From: Chitinophagaceae bacterium | Lineage (GTDB): Bacteria; Bacteroidota; Bacteroidia; Chitinophagales; Chitinophagaceae | Length of the DNA stretch: 64,000 bases | Reading direction: 5' to 3' | Assembly (NCBI GenBank): GCA_947458275.1 | Contig: CANGYR010000008.1 | Coordinates: 60,431 to 124,430 of the forward strand | Shown here: positions 35,005 to 44,284 of the stretch, piece after piece | How positions within the stretch are numbered: position 1 is the first letter of the stretch | Layout: each line of letters opens with the position of its first letter | Notes under the pieces: model-generated | What the model was told of the DNA's origin: nothing | Seen by the model: only the letters and a program-made list of their open reading frames with translations | Database searches by the model: none | Translations under genes and position numbers: made by a program

Positions 35005-36024
35005 TCAGACGAGGTCGGATTTTTTGCAGAAAACCCTTTTTATTGAAGGAGTAGCAAAGGGGGTTTTAAGTAAAGTAACAATAGCCATTCTGTAAAAAAA
35101 CGCAGTTATCACAGCTTTATTTTTTATAAATAAGTGACCGAATGATTTTGGATTTCTAATGATATTGGTTTTATTTTTCACCGATTCAATTGCTATCTGA
35201 GTAAGATATTTCTTTTGAGCATTCAATACATTTATGTTTACTGAAGGCTTGATTATTGAATCTGTTTTCAGTATTTTTTCATAAGATAAAATATCGATAA
35301 ACTGCTTAACTGTATCTAATCGAGGATCATTGGGATTAGGATGTATGAGCATTACATTAGCGCCCATACCTAAACAAGGTAATGCACAATGTATTTTTGT
35401 TGTAATGACGAGAGAAGCATCGCAATACCGATTAAGTAAAGCGTCCATATGCTCCTTGCCTATTCGCACATATTCATCAAATGATTTTTCAATGCTTACA
35501 GGATCATGAGAAATTCTTATAAGTTTCTTTTGAGTGAGCTTTTCAATTTTATTTACAATTGCATCAGGAACAGGGTGATCTATATTATCTACCAGCAAAT
35601 AATCCCCTTTATTATCTGTTCTTACAGGCCTTCTTTTTTTAGTCGTAATCGTCAGGCAACCTGAATAATAGGCCGGTATTCCCCAGCCTAAAAACAAATT
35701 AAGCGTTTTACGATCTCTGCAACCAATTGGAGAATTGGCTTTTAAATGATTTCTTATTTTATCATCATGCAACATGGCGGAATTGGCAATATGCACTGAA
35801 AGATATATTGGATTAATGTTGGGCGGAGGGGGAAATAAAGAGAAATCATGCATAAACCAACCATTGGCCAAAAGCAATCCGGGCAAACTTTCATTCATCA
35901 AGGCGAGAGATTCCCGATCAACTGCCTTTGCATCCTCATCCAAAAATTCAGCTGCTGCCATCCCCTGAAGAATATCGCCTATATTATTTCTAATCTTTCC
36001 TTCAACAATATAATAATTCAACAT
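35005..36024 (-). CDS. Polysaccharide pyruvyl transferase family protein (1)
   Basis: 339 residues. Starts YYIVEGKIRNNIGDILQGMAAAEFL (the Gly-Asp loop of the family), then LLANGWFMHDFSL, PIGCRDRKTLNLFLGWGIPAYYSGC, and LVITTKIHCALPCLGMGANVMLIHPNPNDPR with the conserved His. These enzymes use phosphoenolpyruvate to place a ketal pyruvate on a sugar, adding negative charge. A second family member lies two genes upstream, so the polymer may carry two pyruvyl groups or one gene may act otherwise. Reads just behind the 36052-37173 transferase. Confidence 0.82.
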   Translation of the reverse strand: MLNYYIVEGKIRNNIGDILQGMAAAEFLDEDAKAVDRESLALMNESLPGLLLANGWFMHDFSLFPPPPNINPIYLSVHIANSAMLHDDKIRNHLKANSPIGCRDRKTLNLFLGWGIPAYYSGCLTITTKKRRPVRTDNKGDYLLVDNIDHPVPDAIVNKIEKLTQKKLIRISHDPVSIEKSFDEYVRIGKEHMDALLNRYCDASLVITTKIHCALPCLGMGANVMLIHPNPNDPRLDTVKQFIDILSYEKILKTDSIIKPSVNINVLNAQKKYLTQIAIESVKNKTNIIRNPKSFGHLFIKNKAVITAFFYRMAIVTLLKTPFATPSIKRVFCKKSDLV

Positions 36025-36051
36025 TTTTAAAAAAGGTTTACGATTATCATT

Positions 36052-37173
36052 TTATCTTACGCTCAACAAATCTAAAAATGCGGTAGTAGTTGAAAACAAG
36101 CCATTGTGAAATTTGAATTCCCGAAAATCAAAACCAATAGAATCGTTTGGGAAATATAGCTGAGGAAAATATTTATCAACCGTTGACTCTTTTATATTTA
36201 AAGGTCTTTCTCCTTTTAACAAAACAGGCAAACCATATTCTAACATACTTAGGGTGGTGCCACTTTTGCCATAGTATTCAAAATCGGCTCTTGAAATACC
36301 AAAATCCGCGGCGATAAGATGAGATGCTATCACATCCTCACTTAAAAAACCTGTAATATTTATCAATTCGTCGCCGATGATATTAGCTGCTATTGCTTTA
36401 GCATGAGTCAAATTAGATCCACTGTTACCTATAAAAAATAGCTCCATTTTTTTATGAGCAGCATGAGCAAGGCTATTTAGCCAGATAATCTGTTTATTAA
36501 ATAAGTCTAAATCGTTGGTTATGGTACCGAATACAATAACCCTAAATAAATTTCCTGAATTTCTTTTTAATTCAATTTTGTAATTAAGCTGTGGGATATT
36601 TCCAAATATTGGAAGTAAAAAGCTTTGTTTAAAATCAATCGCCTTTTGATAATTTTCTATTGATGTAGTAATAACTGAAAAGTTGAATTTCCTGACCAGA
36701 TTTCTTATGATTATTTTCTGGAGACGCCCATAGATCTTAGTCTTTAAATCATTTGCTCCTTGGCTACCTGTCCATAATTCATGAAACATGATATGCCATT
36801 TCACTCCCGGATTAAGATTCTTCAATAAACTTTTTAACCGTATATGTAAGCCCTTAGGATGGAAAGAAAAAGGAACGTATTGCAAACTGATCCAGTCAGG
36901 TTGACACTTCTTTGTAAAGCTTCTGCTATATGTCACTCTCTGATTAAATGTATAATTAGCAGGAATTCTCAAACAATTCAATCTGGTCGTAGTGTCCATA
37001 ATATGACCTTCATATAAATCGGTTACAAAACGGTCATATATTGATAATAAAAAAACATTGTTGCCCATGCGAACCAGTTCTCCGGCCAGTCTTCTTGTAT
37101 AATCACCTACTCCGTCTTTTCCCGGCTCAAGTGATCCGCAAATGAAAACAATATTTATTTTAGAAAAATTCAA
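36052..37173 (-). CDS. Glycosyltransferase, GT-B fold (GT4-like, divergent)
   Basis: 373 residues. N-terminus INIVFICGSLEPGKDGVGDYTRRLAGELVRMG, the donor-site start of many GT4 proteins, ISLQYVPFSFHPKG, WHIMFHELWTG, and FRVIVFGTITNDLDLF. The C-terminal EX7E region is altered: SRADFEYYGKSGTTLSMLEYGLPVLLKG has one Glu where two are expected, so activity or family assignment is less secure than for its neighbours. Sits between the two pyruvyltransferase genes. Confidence 0.75.
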   Translation of the reverse strand: MNFSKINIVFICGSLEPGKDGVGDYTRRLAGELVRMGNNVFLLSIYDRFVTDLYEGHIMDTTTRLNCLRIPANYTFNQRVTYSRSFTKKCQPDWISLQYVPFSFHPKGLHIRLKSLLKNLNPGVKWHIMFHELWTGSQGANDLKTKIYGRLQKIIIRNLVRKFNFSVITTSIENYQKAIDFKQSFLLPIFGNIPQLNYKIELKRNSGNLFRVIVFGTITNDLDLFNKQIIWLNSLAHAAHKKMELFFIGNSGSNLTHAKAIAANIIGDELINITGFLSEDVIASHLIAADFGISRADFEYYGKSGTTLSMLEYGLPVLLKGERPLNIKESTVDKYFPQLYFPNDSIGFDFREFKFHNGLFSTTTAFLDLLSVR

Positions 37174-37182
37174 AAAAGGTTT

Positions 37183-38286
37183 TTATATAACCAAGCCCAA
37201 ACTATCAAGACATCTTTTAATTGCAAATCTTGCTGACACTTCAAGTTGAAAAACTTTTTCAGGATCGATTTCAATCGGTTCAATATGAAAATCATTATGC
37301 GAATTGGAAATACACATTTCAGGAGTAAGATATTTCGATTTATCAATCCCGATTTCTTCTAAAAGCATTTCATTTTTTTTTGCGTACGCAAAAGGCATTA
37401 CATTAAGGCCGGCTTTAATCGAAAATATCGTTGCGTGATATCGGGTAGCCAGTATACTGTCCGCTTGCTTAATTTTATTATAAATCCTATAAATGTTTGA
37501 TGTATAGTCATTGTGTTTAACCGTAAGGCCATCTAGAATAATCTTTGACGCTGCGCCATCCATTGGAGTAAAGGGCAATGTTTCAACAACGAATCCTTGA
37601 TGCAGCGCATGTTGCACTAAAGAACAAATAAAATCAGCGTAGCCTTTTTGCATTTTTTCCCATGAAGCATACAACTCAGGACGTTCTTTGGAATACTGAT
37701 TAACCGGAATGATTTTGTTGCCCTGAATTTTTCCGTAGAGGGGCACAATATTGACGATTAATTTATTTCTTTTATCCAGTCTTTTTTTAGAAAATCGCGG
37801 CTGATTATTAAAAAGAGAAAAAGCAATATCAGGGTGCCATGTAATATCTTTTCTTTCGGTAATTAATGCTAATTTTTGAGCCTGCGTTTTACTTCTGCAA
37901 CTTATCCATTTCACCTGTTTTAAAAATGAAACAGAAGTTTCGGAATAATTATCTTCATTAAAGTCTACTCCCAAAAAAGCCACCTTGTCAGCCTGTTTTT
38001 TATACCGCGCTGCAATTACTTCTACAAGATTATTATATCCCACAGCACCTCCTCCGATAATTGCATATTTAGCTACAGGCCAATTCCATTTATTCAAATT
38101 ATAAATTGTTTGGAATCCGGATACTATTCCCCTTGCATCTAATTGCTGTTTAACAGAATGCCCCAACGCAAGATCTCCGGCATTTACTCCATGATAACCA
38201 CCAATGATAGCCACGTCGGGCTTATGCATCCCCTGATATACTCTCCTTGCAAAGTGAGCTATTTGTTGTTTGGAAAAGGGTGGCAT
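37183..38286 (-). CDS. Polysaccharide pyruvyl transferase family protein (2)
   Basis: 367 residues. VAIIGGYHGVNAGDLALGHSVKQQL carries the family loop, YAIIGGGAVGYNNLVEVIA the Gly-rich strand, KWISCRSKTQAQKL, and ILATRYHATIFSIKAGLNVMPFAYAKK the conserved Arg-Tyr-His region. Belongs to the WcaK/CsaB-like group that pyruvylates cell-surface polymers. Only about a third of residues look shared with the other copy by eye, so it is not a recent duplicate. 9 bp upstream of the next gene. Confidence 0.83.
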   Translation of the reverse strand: MPPFSKQQIAHFARRVYQGMHKPDVAIIGGYHGVNAGDLALGHSVKQQLDARGIVSGFQTIYNLNKWNWPVAKYAIIGGGAVGYNNLVEVIAARYKKQADKVAFLGVDFNEDNYSETSVSFLKQVKWISCRSKTQAQKLALITERKDITWHPDIAFSLFNNQPRFSKKRLDKRNKLIVNIVPLYGKIQGNKIIPVNQYSKERPELYASWEKMQKGYADFICSLVQHALHQGFVVETLPFTPMDGAASKIILDGLTVKHNDYTSNIYRIYNKIKQADSILATRYHATIFSIKAGLNVMPFAYAKKNEMLLEEIGIDKSKYLTPEMCISNSHNDFHIEPIEIDPEKVFQLEVSARFAIKRCLDSLGLVI

Positions 38287-38310
38287 TGGTTTATCGGTTT
38301 AGTATATTTT

Positions 38311-38844
38311 TTAATGAAATAATCTTGAATAAGGCCTATCTCTTACTATCTCCTTAGACCTATCACCGATTTTTCTCGCCGGGACTCCACCAACAATTGT
38401 ATAGGGCTCTACAGATGTGGCTACAACACTACCCGCTGCAACCACGGCACCTTTGCCAATAACAACATTCCCAAGAATTATAGCTCCAACTCCAATAAAA
38501 ACATGATCCTCAATAACTATAGATCTGAATCTTGCCATAAAGTGGGGATCGGCAGGATTATGATCACCTGTAACCAATGAAACTTTATCTGAAATTGAAA
38601 CATTTTCTCCAATAAGGATTTTACCTCTGACATCAATATGGCAATTAGCATTAATGACAGAATTTCTTTTCATTACTAAATGACGTGCTGCCGTAAAATG
38701 TGTCCCCATGAAAATACTTGACGTAGGATCTAAATCAAAAGCCATTATGTACTTATAGAAAAAACGCCTGATTGATCTTGAGGGAAGAAAAGCTATTATT
38801 CTGTTACAGATATAAATGCGTAATTCAGATAAAAAAGTCTTCAA
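38311..38844 (-). CDS. Left-handed beta-helix acyltransferase
   Basis: 177 residues when read from the TTG at 38842-38844, which gives KTFLSELRIYICNRIIAFLPS and lies 7 bp past the stop of the upstream gene; the frame is also open to a TTG at 38892 that would overlap it by 41 bp. Hexapeptide repeats include LVMKRNSVINANCHIDV, ILIGENVSISDKVSLVTGDHNP with the probable catalytic His, IVIEDHVFIGVGAIILGNVVIGKGAVVAAGSVV, and the tail GGVPARKIGDR. Likely an O-acetyltransferase of the locus. Confidence 0.82.
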   Translation of the reverse strand: MKTFLSELRIYICNRIIAFLPSRSIRRFFYKYIMAFDLDPTSSIFMGTHFTAARHLVMKRNSVINANCHIDVRGKILIGENVSISDKVSLVTGDHNPADPHFMARFRSIVIEDHVFIGVGAIILGNVVIGKGAVVAAGSVVATSVEPYTIVGGVPARKIGDRSKEIVRDRPYSRLFH

Positions 38845-38851
38845 ATTAATT

Positions 38852-39799
38852 TCAATTTCTTTTGTAAAACCGGCCAATAAAGGACGAAGCAAGCATTGAA
38901 AATTTTTTAATGCTCAAATAATTTTTTGAATAAAGTTTAATTTCACCATTTGCATAATTCCAGAAAGCCTTATCTGCAAAAGTTGGTGAATTGCCGAAAA
39001 ACGAATTGTATAAAAAACTCTTATTCCAAGGTTTATGTCTTCCAACAGCATGCGCCATAGCAACCACACCATAAACAAATCCCATTGCTTCCGGACCTAC
39101 TTCTGATATTTCTTGCTCGTAAACCATAGCGGTAATGTTTAATGCATCCTGATCAAGGGAACGAAATGGATAAGGCCTAGCATGTGTCATGAAATTCTTG
39201 TTCTCCGCATGATACTTTTGTATGCCGATATCTATAAATTTTTGCCATGTGTGTAAAAAAGACAAATGACTCAATAATAAGCCACAAAATCCTCCATTGA
39301 TGTAAGAATGAATCTGACGATGAACCTCATTACCTTCTTCTTTAGCAATATTCATCCATTTTCTTCTTAGTGGGTGTGTAGGTGGCATATCATTCGTTAC
39401 TGACTCATGCACTAATGCTACTCCATATTTCATCCAATCTTCGAAATACTCCCAATGTCTGCAAACCACAATATCCGGATCAAAATAGGCTATTGCATCA
39501 TAATTTGTACATAATCCGGTAGTGAGATCAATTAAAAATTGGGGCTTGTAATTGGTAAAGTGGATATTGGTTTGCAGAAATAAAAAATAAATAGTGCTCC
39601 CGTTTGATAATTTAATAAAGGGCGCATCCTTCCAGCCAACAAGATTAGTCGTATGGTACTGTCTGAGCCAAGGTGGCAATGCACCACGATAACCCACAAA
39701 AACATCCCCGCTAAATTGATTAGCTACCAGAGAATTTATCAATGCTCCTACCCCGTAATGATAATTCCCTTCATATAAAGTACAAATCGCCGTTTTCAA
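38852..39799 (-). CDS. GT-A glycosyltransferase-like protein
   Basis: 315 residues. TAICTLYEGNYHYGVGALINSL is the nucleotide-sugar strand of GT8-like proteins, YDAIAYFDPDIVVC holds the DxD metal motif, then YINGGFCGLLLSHLSFL and RSLDQDALNITAMVYE with the second acidic pair. HAVGRHKPW near 265 is like the GT8 HxxGxxKPW motif that binds UDP. Therefore probably a retaining UDP-sugar transferase. Overlaps the flippase gene by 4 bp (translational coupling). Confidence 0.8.
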   Translation of the reverse strand: MKTAICTLYEGNYHYGVGALINSLVANQFSGDVFVGYRGALPPWLRQYHTTNLVGWKDAPFIKLSNGSTIYFLFLQTNIHFTNYKPQFLIDLTTGLCTNYDAIAYFDPDIVVCRHWEYFEDWMKYGVALVHESVTNDMPPTHPLRRKWMNIAKEEGNEVHRQIHSYINGGFCGLLLSHLSFLHTWQKFIDIGIQKYHAENKNFMTHARPYPFRSLDQDALNITAMVYEQEISEVGPEAMGFVYGVVAMAHAVGRHKPWNKSFLYNSFFGNSPTFADKAFWNYANGEIKLYSKNYLSIKKFSMLASSFIGRFYKRN

Positions 39800-41052
39800 G
39801 AAACTGATTTTGAGGATTTAATTTTGTAAAAACAAAAAATGGTATTCATGAAATATTGAACAGCATTTACAAACACATTCATCATCAAAACACCTTTAAG
39901 TGTATTGACATTAAAGAACATAATACCTACTATAACGGCAAACAAGTTGACACCAATAGTAATTAAAGGATGTATAGACCATCCTCTACCGGTAAATAAG
40001 GAAAAGGAGAATCCTGCACATATACCCAGCATACTTGCTCCAATGGACAATACGAGTTCCAAATCAAGATGTGAATATGATGGGCCTAGAAGCAGCAGGA
40101 AATAATTAGAAAAAAGAAGGAAAATAATTGTTATTAAAATGCCTGCGAGTAACCCAAGTAACTGTATCCTGATGAAGAGAACTGACAGAGATTTACTATT
40201 TTCAGCAATTTTTGAAAATTTAGGCGTTATGATACTACCAAAAACTGCCGGAAAAATTGAAAATATCAATGAAAATCTTCCCAAGGCACCCAGACCGGCT
40301 ACCGATGTATTGGATCCTAGCAATGACATTAACCAAATGGCAATCTGACCCGAAAAACAGTAATAAATTGTTCCGGGAAGTAAGCGACTCACTTGCCTGA
40401 TCATATTTTGTTTAACCAATGTATTGATATGGTTGGTTGTGGTAAAATATTTTTTATTCTCTCTCCACAATTTGGCATTTCCGTATATACGCGTAAATCC
40501 GGTTAACAGGATAATTAACCACGTAAATGGGAATGCAAACAAAAATGGAATGATAATAAGAAATCTGAATAGGGAGACCGTCAGTGAGTTTTTTTGTATT
40601 GCAATAACATTTTGATGCAATTTCGGAGCGACTTGTAAAAGATTATCGGATAGTGATGCAAAAAAAGCAGGTATAAGAGCGATGATAATTAAAAAAGTAG
40701 TAACAAATGAAGCATGTTGTTTATGAAGTAAAAAATAAAGAAATGGCAAAGCAATAGCCATACTGATTAATGCAAATCGCTTTCTCAAAAAATAAGCAGT
40801 GGAAAATATTTCAGCAAAGGCAATCCTATCCTGCCAAACTTTTCCACCCTGCGCCATTAATGAAGAATTAATTCCTCCGTCACTGATTACAGTCATCATA
40901 CCCAGCATTGTATTGGCAATGGTATACCATGCATATTCTTCAGTTGGGATGAGCCTCACTATCAAGAAACCTGATATCAGCGAAACAGCTTGAATTATAA
41001 TTTGATAAATAGCTGTTACACCAATTAGTTTTCCATGACGTAGAATATCCAA
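39796..41052 (-). CDS. Wzx-type lipid-linked oligosaccharide flippase
   Basis: 418 residues with about twelve membrane segments and charged short loops. The start LIGVTAIYQIIIQAVSLISGFLIVRLIPTEEYAWYTIANTMLGMM is typical of the polysaccharide-transporter (PST/MATE-like) family. It should move the undecaprenyl-linked unit across the inner membrane, before the Wzy polymerase. It is followed, with a 4-bp overlap, by the GT-A gene and lies 26 bp behind the autokinase. Confidence 0.85.
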   Translation of the reverse strand: MDILRHGKLIGVTAIYQIIIQAVSLISGFLIVRLIPTEEYAWYTIANTMLGMMTVISDGGINSSLMAQGGKVWQDRIAFAEIFSTAYFLRKRFALISMAIALPFLYFLLHKQHASFVTTFLIIIALIPAFFASLSDNLLQVAPKLHQNVIAIQKNSLTVSLFRFLIIIPFLFAFPFTWLIILLTGFTRIYGNAKLWRENKKYFTTTNHINTLVKQNMIRQVSRLLPGTIYYCFSGQIAIWLMSLLGSNTSVAGLGALGRFSLIFSIFPAVFGSIITPKFSKIAENSKSLSVLFIRIQLLGLLAGILITIIFLLFSNYFLLLLGPSYSHLDLELVLSIGASMLGICAGFSFSLFTGRGWSIHPLITIGVNLFAVIVGIMFFNVNTLKGVLMMNVFVNAVQYFMNTIFCFYKIKSSKSVS

Positions 41053-41078
41053 GTGAATAATTTGAATGAGCGATTGAC

Positions 41079-43436
41079 TTATTTTTCTGCAGATTCCTCA
41101 TAATACCCATAACCGTAACCATACCCGAAACCATAGCGGTATCCACGTTTGTTGAACTTAACTCCATTAAAAACGATGTACGGTCTTGGCAGCTTTTGTT
41201 CTGCTGCAATATTGTCAATAATACTTAATTGAGATTTGAATGTCTTATCATATCGAACAATAAATAAACTGGAGTCAGCAAATTTATTTAATAAAAGCGC
41301 ATCACTTACCATACCAACAGGAGGTGTATCGATAAGAATATAATCGAATTCGTCTCTGAGTTTATTTATCAATTCAGCAAATCTTGTTGATAAGATCAAT
41401 TCGCTGGGATTGGGCGGTATCGGACCGCAGACAGTACAAAATAGTCTGGGATGAATACCTGTCTCAGTAATAATGGAATCCCATTGAAGAGAGTCTTTTA
41501 CCAAATATTCAGTTATGCCCTGCGTGTTCTGGTCTTTTAGTTGGAGATAATTAAAGAATTTGGGTTTGCGCATATCCAGCTCCATCATCAACACTTTTTT
41601 TCCTGCAATAGCAAGCGTGAGTCCCAGATTAAGACATACAAAACTCTTTCCTTCACCCGAGGCAGAACTCGTAAGAAGAATGACTTTATTATTAACACCT
41701 TCGCCAACAAATTGAAGGTTAGCTCTTATCAAACGAAACATTTCAGAAATAGGACTTCTCGTCTTATCATTAACTACCATTGATTTTTTTTCTTTATCAA
41801 AACCCAGTATACCTATAATCGGAACGGAGGTATTGTTTTTGATATCATCCTCGTTTTTGATGGTATTGCTGAAAAATCTTAACATTCCTATTATCAGTAT
41901 GGGTATCAGTATGCCTGAAAATAATGCCAAAACCCAGATCATATTTGGTTTGGGTTTGAATTTCATTCCGGCTTTTGCCGGCTCCACCACTCTGCTGTTT
42001 CCCACTGCTACTGCTAATTTCAGAGCTGTCTCTTCTCTTTTCTGCATGAGATACAGATAGAGATTTTGCTTAACGCTTTGCTGTCTTTGAATTTCAATCA
42101 ATTGCTTTTCCTGTCTGGGCAAAGAATTCAATCGGCTATTCAAATTCATTTCCCTGCTTCTCAAAGCATTTTTACTAGTAAGTAAATCTCTTTTGATTGA
42201 ACCAACATTCTCAATAATATTTCCCCGGAGATTAGATAATTGCTCTTCCAATATTCCATTATTTGGATGTCCTGGCCCCAGATTTGCTCTTACTTTTTCT
42301 CTGTCGAGCAATAATTGATTGAATGTCTGCAATAAATTATTGAGAGTGAGATTAGTAAGCCCTGAATTGCTCGGAACAAATTCAAATTGCTTGGGATTTT
42401 TCTGCAATGTCCCCTGAATACCATTGAGTATTTCTTCCTGAATAGTTATATCGGTAATACTTTTGCTGTATGCATTTGCTTCCTGCATAATGGCATCTCC
42501 TTCAGAACTAAGATCAGTAATCTGATTTGCACTTTTAAATCTTTCAACGTTACCATCTACATTGCCCACCTCTTGTGTAATGATATTTAAACGTTCATCA
42601 AGGAAATCGATTGTGTTTTTTAAAATTCTATTTTTATCATTAATTTGGTTAATGTCATACACTTTTATCAGTTCGGTTAATATATCTCTGCTTCTTTCAG
42701 AATGCTCGTCTTCAATTTTTATTTGAATAATTGAAGAACGTTTGCCAGTTAAACCAATACTTAGTTTGGAGACCAAACGACCAGCTACGGATTCAATGTT
42801 GTTTAAATCCAGGTAGATATCATTAATAGATGAGGAAGAAAAATCATTTTTACGAATCAGCGTCAATACCCCTTGTGGCAGCTTGAGCGCACTCCCGAAT
42901 TTTCCTTTATAAATAATATTATTACAAACTGCCTCATAAGCATTTTGTCCAGCTTTAGCACTCAATAATAATCTGAGCGGTTTAAATGGTTGTTTATTGG
43001 GTGCCCATGTTAAAATTTCAACAGGACCATCTTTATATAAGTCAACATCGCGTACATATCCTTTTTTTATTACCCTATATTGGATGCCGAGATTTTTTAC
43101 TACCTGAGCCATTAGATGGGTAGATTTTAAAATTTCAATCTCATTTTCTATATTTTGCGAAACTGCATTGATACCCAAATCCTCAAATACGGCAGCTTCC
43201 GACAGCTGACCGGAATTTTTATCATCTTTAATGAGAATTTTAATGGAAGACTGATATAAAGGTGTAGTGTATTTAAGGTATAAGTAAGCGGAGAATAAGA
43301 AAAATACAGTTGCAGCAATGAAGAAAGGCCAATACCTCAGATAGCTGAAAATCAGGTTTCTGAATTGAAGGGGCTTGGTCTCCGCCGCACCCTTCGGGGG
43401 CGGGAAGTTTTGATAAGACAAGTTAGTTGAAGTCAA
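41079..43436 (-). CDS. Polysaccharide co-polymerase / BY-kinase (Wzc-like)
   Basis: 785 residues. Two membrane helices (about 29-50 and 505-525) flank a periplasmic Wzz domain with coiled-coil stretches (about 260-460). The cytoplasmic BY-kinase has Walker A SSASGEGKSFVCLNLGL, Walker A' LMMELDMRKPKFF and Walker B DYILIDTPPVGMVSD. The C-terminus is a tyrosine cluster (FGYGYGYGYYEESAEK) that serves for autophosphorylation in the family. It controls chain length and export with the Wza-like lipoprotein encoded 27 bp upstream. Confidence 0.93.
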   Translation of the reverse strand: MTSTNLSYQNFPPPKGAAETKPLQFRNLIFSYLRYWPFFIAATVFFLFSAYLYLKYTTPLYQSSIKILIKDDKNSGQLSEAAVFEDLGINAVSQNIENEIEILKSTHLMAQVVKNLGIQYRVIKKGYVRDVDLYKDGPVEILTWAPNKQPFKPLRLLLSAKAGQNAYEAVCNNIIYKGKFGSALKLPQGVLTLIRKNDFSSSSINDIYLDLNNIESVAGRLVSKLSIGLTGKRSSIIQIKIEDEHSERSRDILTELIKVYDINQINDKNRILKNTIDFLDERLNIITQEVGNVDGNVERFKSANQITDLSSEGDAIMQEANAYSKSITDITIQEEILNGIQGTLQKNPKQFEFVPSNSGLTNLTLNNLLQTFNQLLLDREKVRANLGPGHPNNGILEEQLSNLRGNIIENVGSIKRDLLTSKNALRSREMNLNSRLNSLPRQEKQLIEIQRQQSVKQNLYLYLMQKREETALKLAVAVGNSRVVEPAKAGMKFKPKPNMIWVLALFSGILIPILIIGMLRFFSNTIKNEDDIKNNTSVPIIGILGFDKEKKSMVVNDKTRSPISEMFRLIRANLQFVGEGVNNKVILLTSSASGEGKSFVCLNLGLTLAIAGKKVLMMELDMRKPKFFNYLQLKDQNTQGITEYLVKDSLQWDSIITETGIHPRLFCTVCGPIPPNPSELILSTRFAELINKLRDEFDYILIDTPPVGMVSDALLLNKFADSSLFIVRYDKTFKSQLSIIDNIAAEQKLPRPYIVFNGVKFNKRGYRYGFGYGYGYGYYEESAEK

Positions 43437-43463
43437 TTGAGGTGTTTATTTATCTATTTGAAA

Positions 43464-44264
43464 TTATTTCAAGATCAGTAATACAAGCGAAACAAATGCA
43501 ATCACTGTACTTATATACCTGCTGGCAGGATCGGGAGCGGCAAGAATTTTTGCACGATGGGGCTGTACATAAACTACATCATTAGGCTGAAGATAGTACC
43601 ATGGATTTTCAAATAATTTTTCGGATTTAAGATCTATCCTGCCGTACGTTCTTTTGCCATCTTGTTCACGAATGATTAAAATATTATTGCGCTTACTGAA
43701 GAGATTAACATCCCTCGCCATACCGAGAGCTTCCAGAATCGTTACTTTCTGACTTGAAATGGTGTAAGTGCCCGGACTATTTACTTCCCCTAAAACCGTA
43801 ACACGGAAAGATAAAAAACGAACATGCACGGTAAATTCTTTAAGATAATTAGTAGCAGCTATCCGTCTGTATACTTCATCCCTCATCTCCTCTAACGTCA
43901 TTGAGGCGACATGAATTTTGCCTACAACCGGCATTTCAATATTTCCTTTATTATCCACACGATAACCAAACGGATCAGTTACCATTGAACCTGCTGCTGC
44001 TGGCTGATTGGCTCCTTGTTGATTAGACAAGAGATTGAATTTAAATGCCTCCTCTTTATTATAGCTTGAAATAAAAATCTGTACGATGTCGTCTGTTTGC
44101 AGTTTCACCTCCTTATTTAATGAGATACTGTCAAATTTTTTATCTGCAGCATTCTTTTCATTGAAATTAACGATATCTCTATAAGACAGACAACTGCTCA
44201 ATGCAATAATCAAACTGTTAAAAACAATTAAATTAAAAATGAAATTAGATTTACTCTTCATCAA
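43464..44264 (-). CDS. Wza-like polysaccharide export lipoprotein
   Basis: 266 residues. Lipobox with Cys25 (LIIALSSC). A Poly_export domain (about 50-140, LQTDDIVQIFISSYNKEEAF, VDNKGNIEMPVVGKIHVASMTLEEMRDEV) and a SLBB domain (FRVTVLGEVNSPGTYTISSQKVTILEALGMA). The C-terminus has one hydrophobic segment (YISTVIAFVSLVLLILK), as in other Bacteroidota exporters. It should form the periplasmic and outer-membrane part of the export channel with the Wzc-like kinase. Confidence 0.93.
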   Translation of the reverse strand: MMKSKSNFIFNLIVFNSLIIALSSCLSYRDIVNFNEKNAADKKFDSISLNKEVKLQTDDIVQIFISSYNKEEAFKFNLLSNQQGANQPAAAGSMVTDPFGYRVDNKGNIEMPVVGKIHVASMTLEEMRDEVYRRIAATNYLKEFTVHVRFLSFRVTVLGEVNSPGTYTISSQKVTILEALGMARDVNLFSKRNNILIIREQDGKRTYGRIDLKSEKLFENPWYYLQPNDVVYVQPHRAKILAAPDPASRYISTVIAFVSLVLLILK

Positions 44265-44284
44265 AAAAATATTCGTTAATAAAT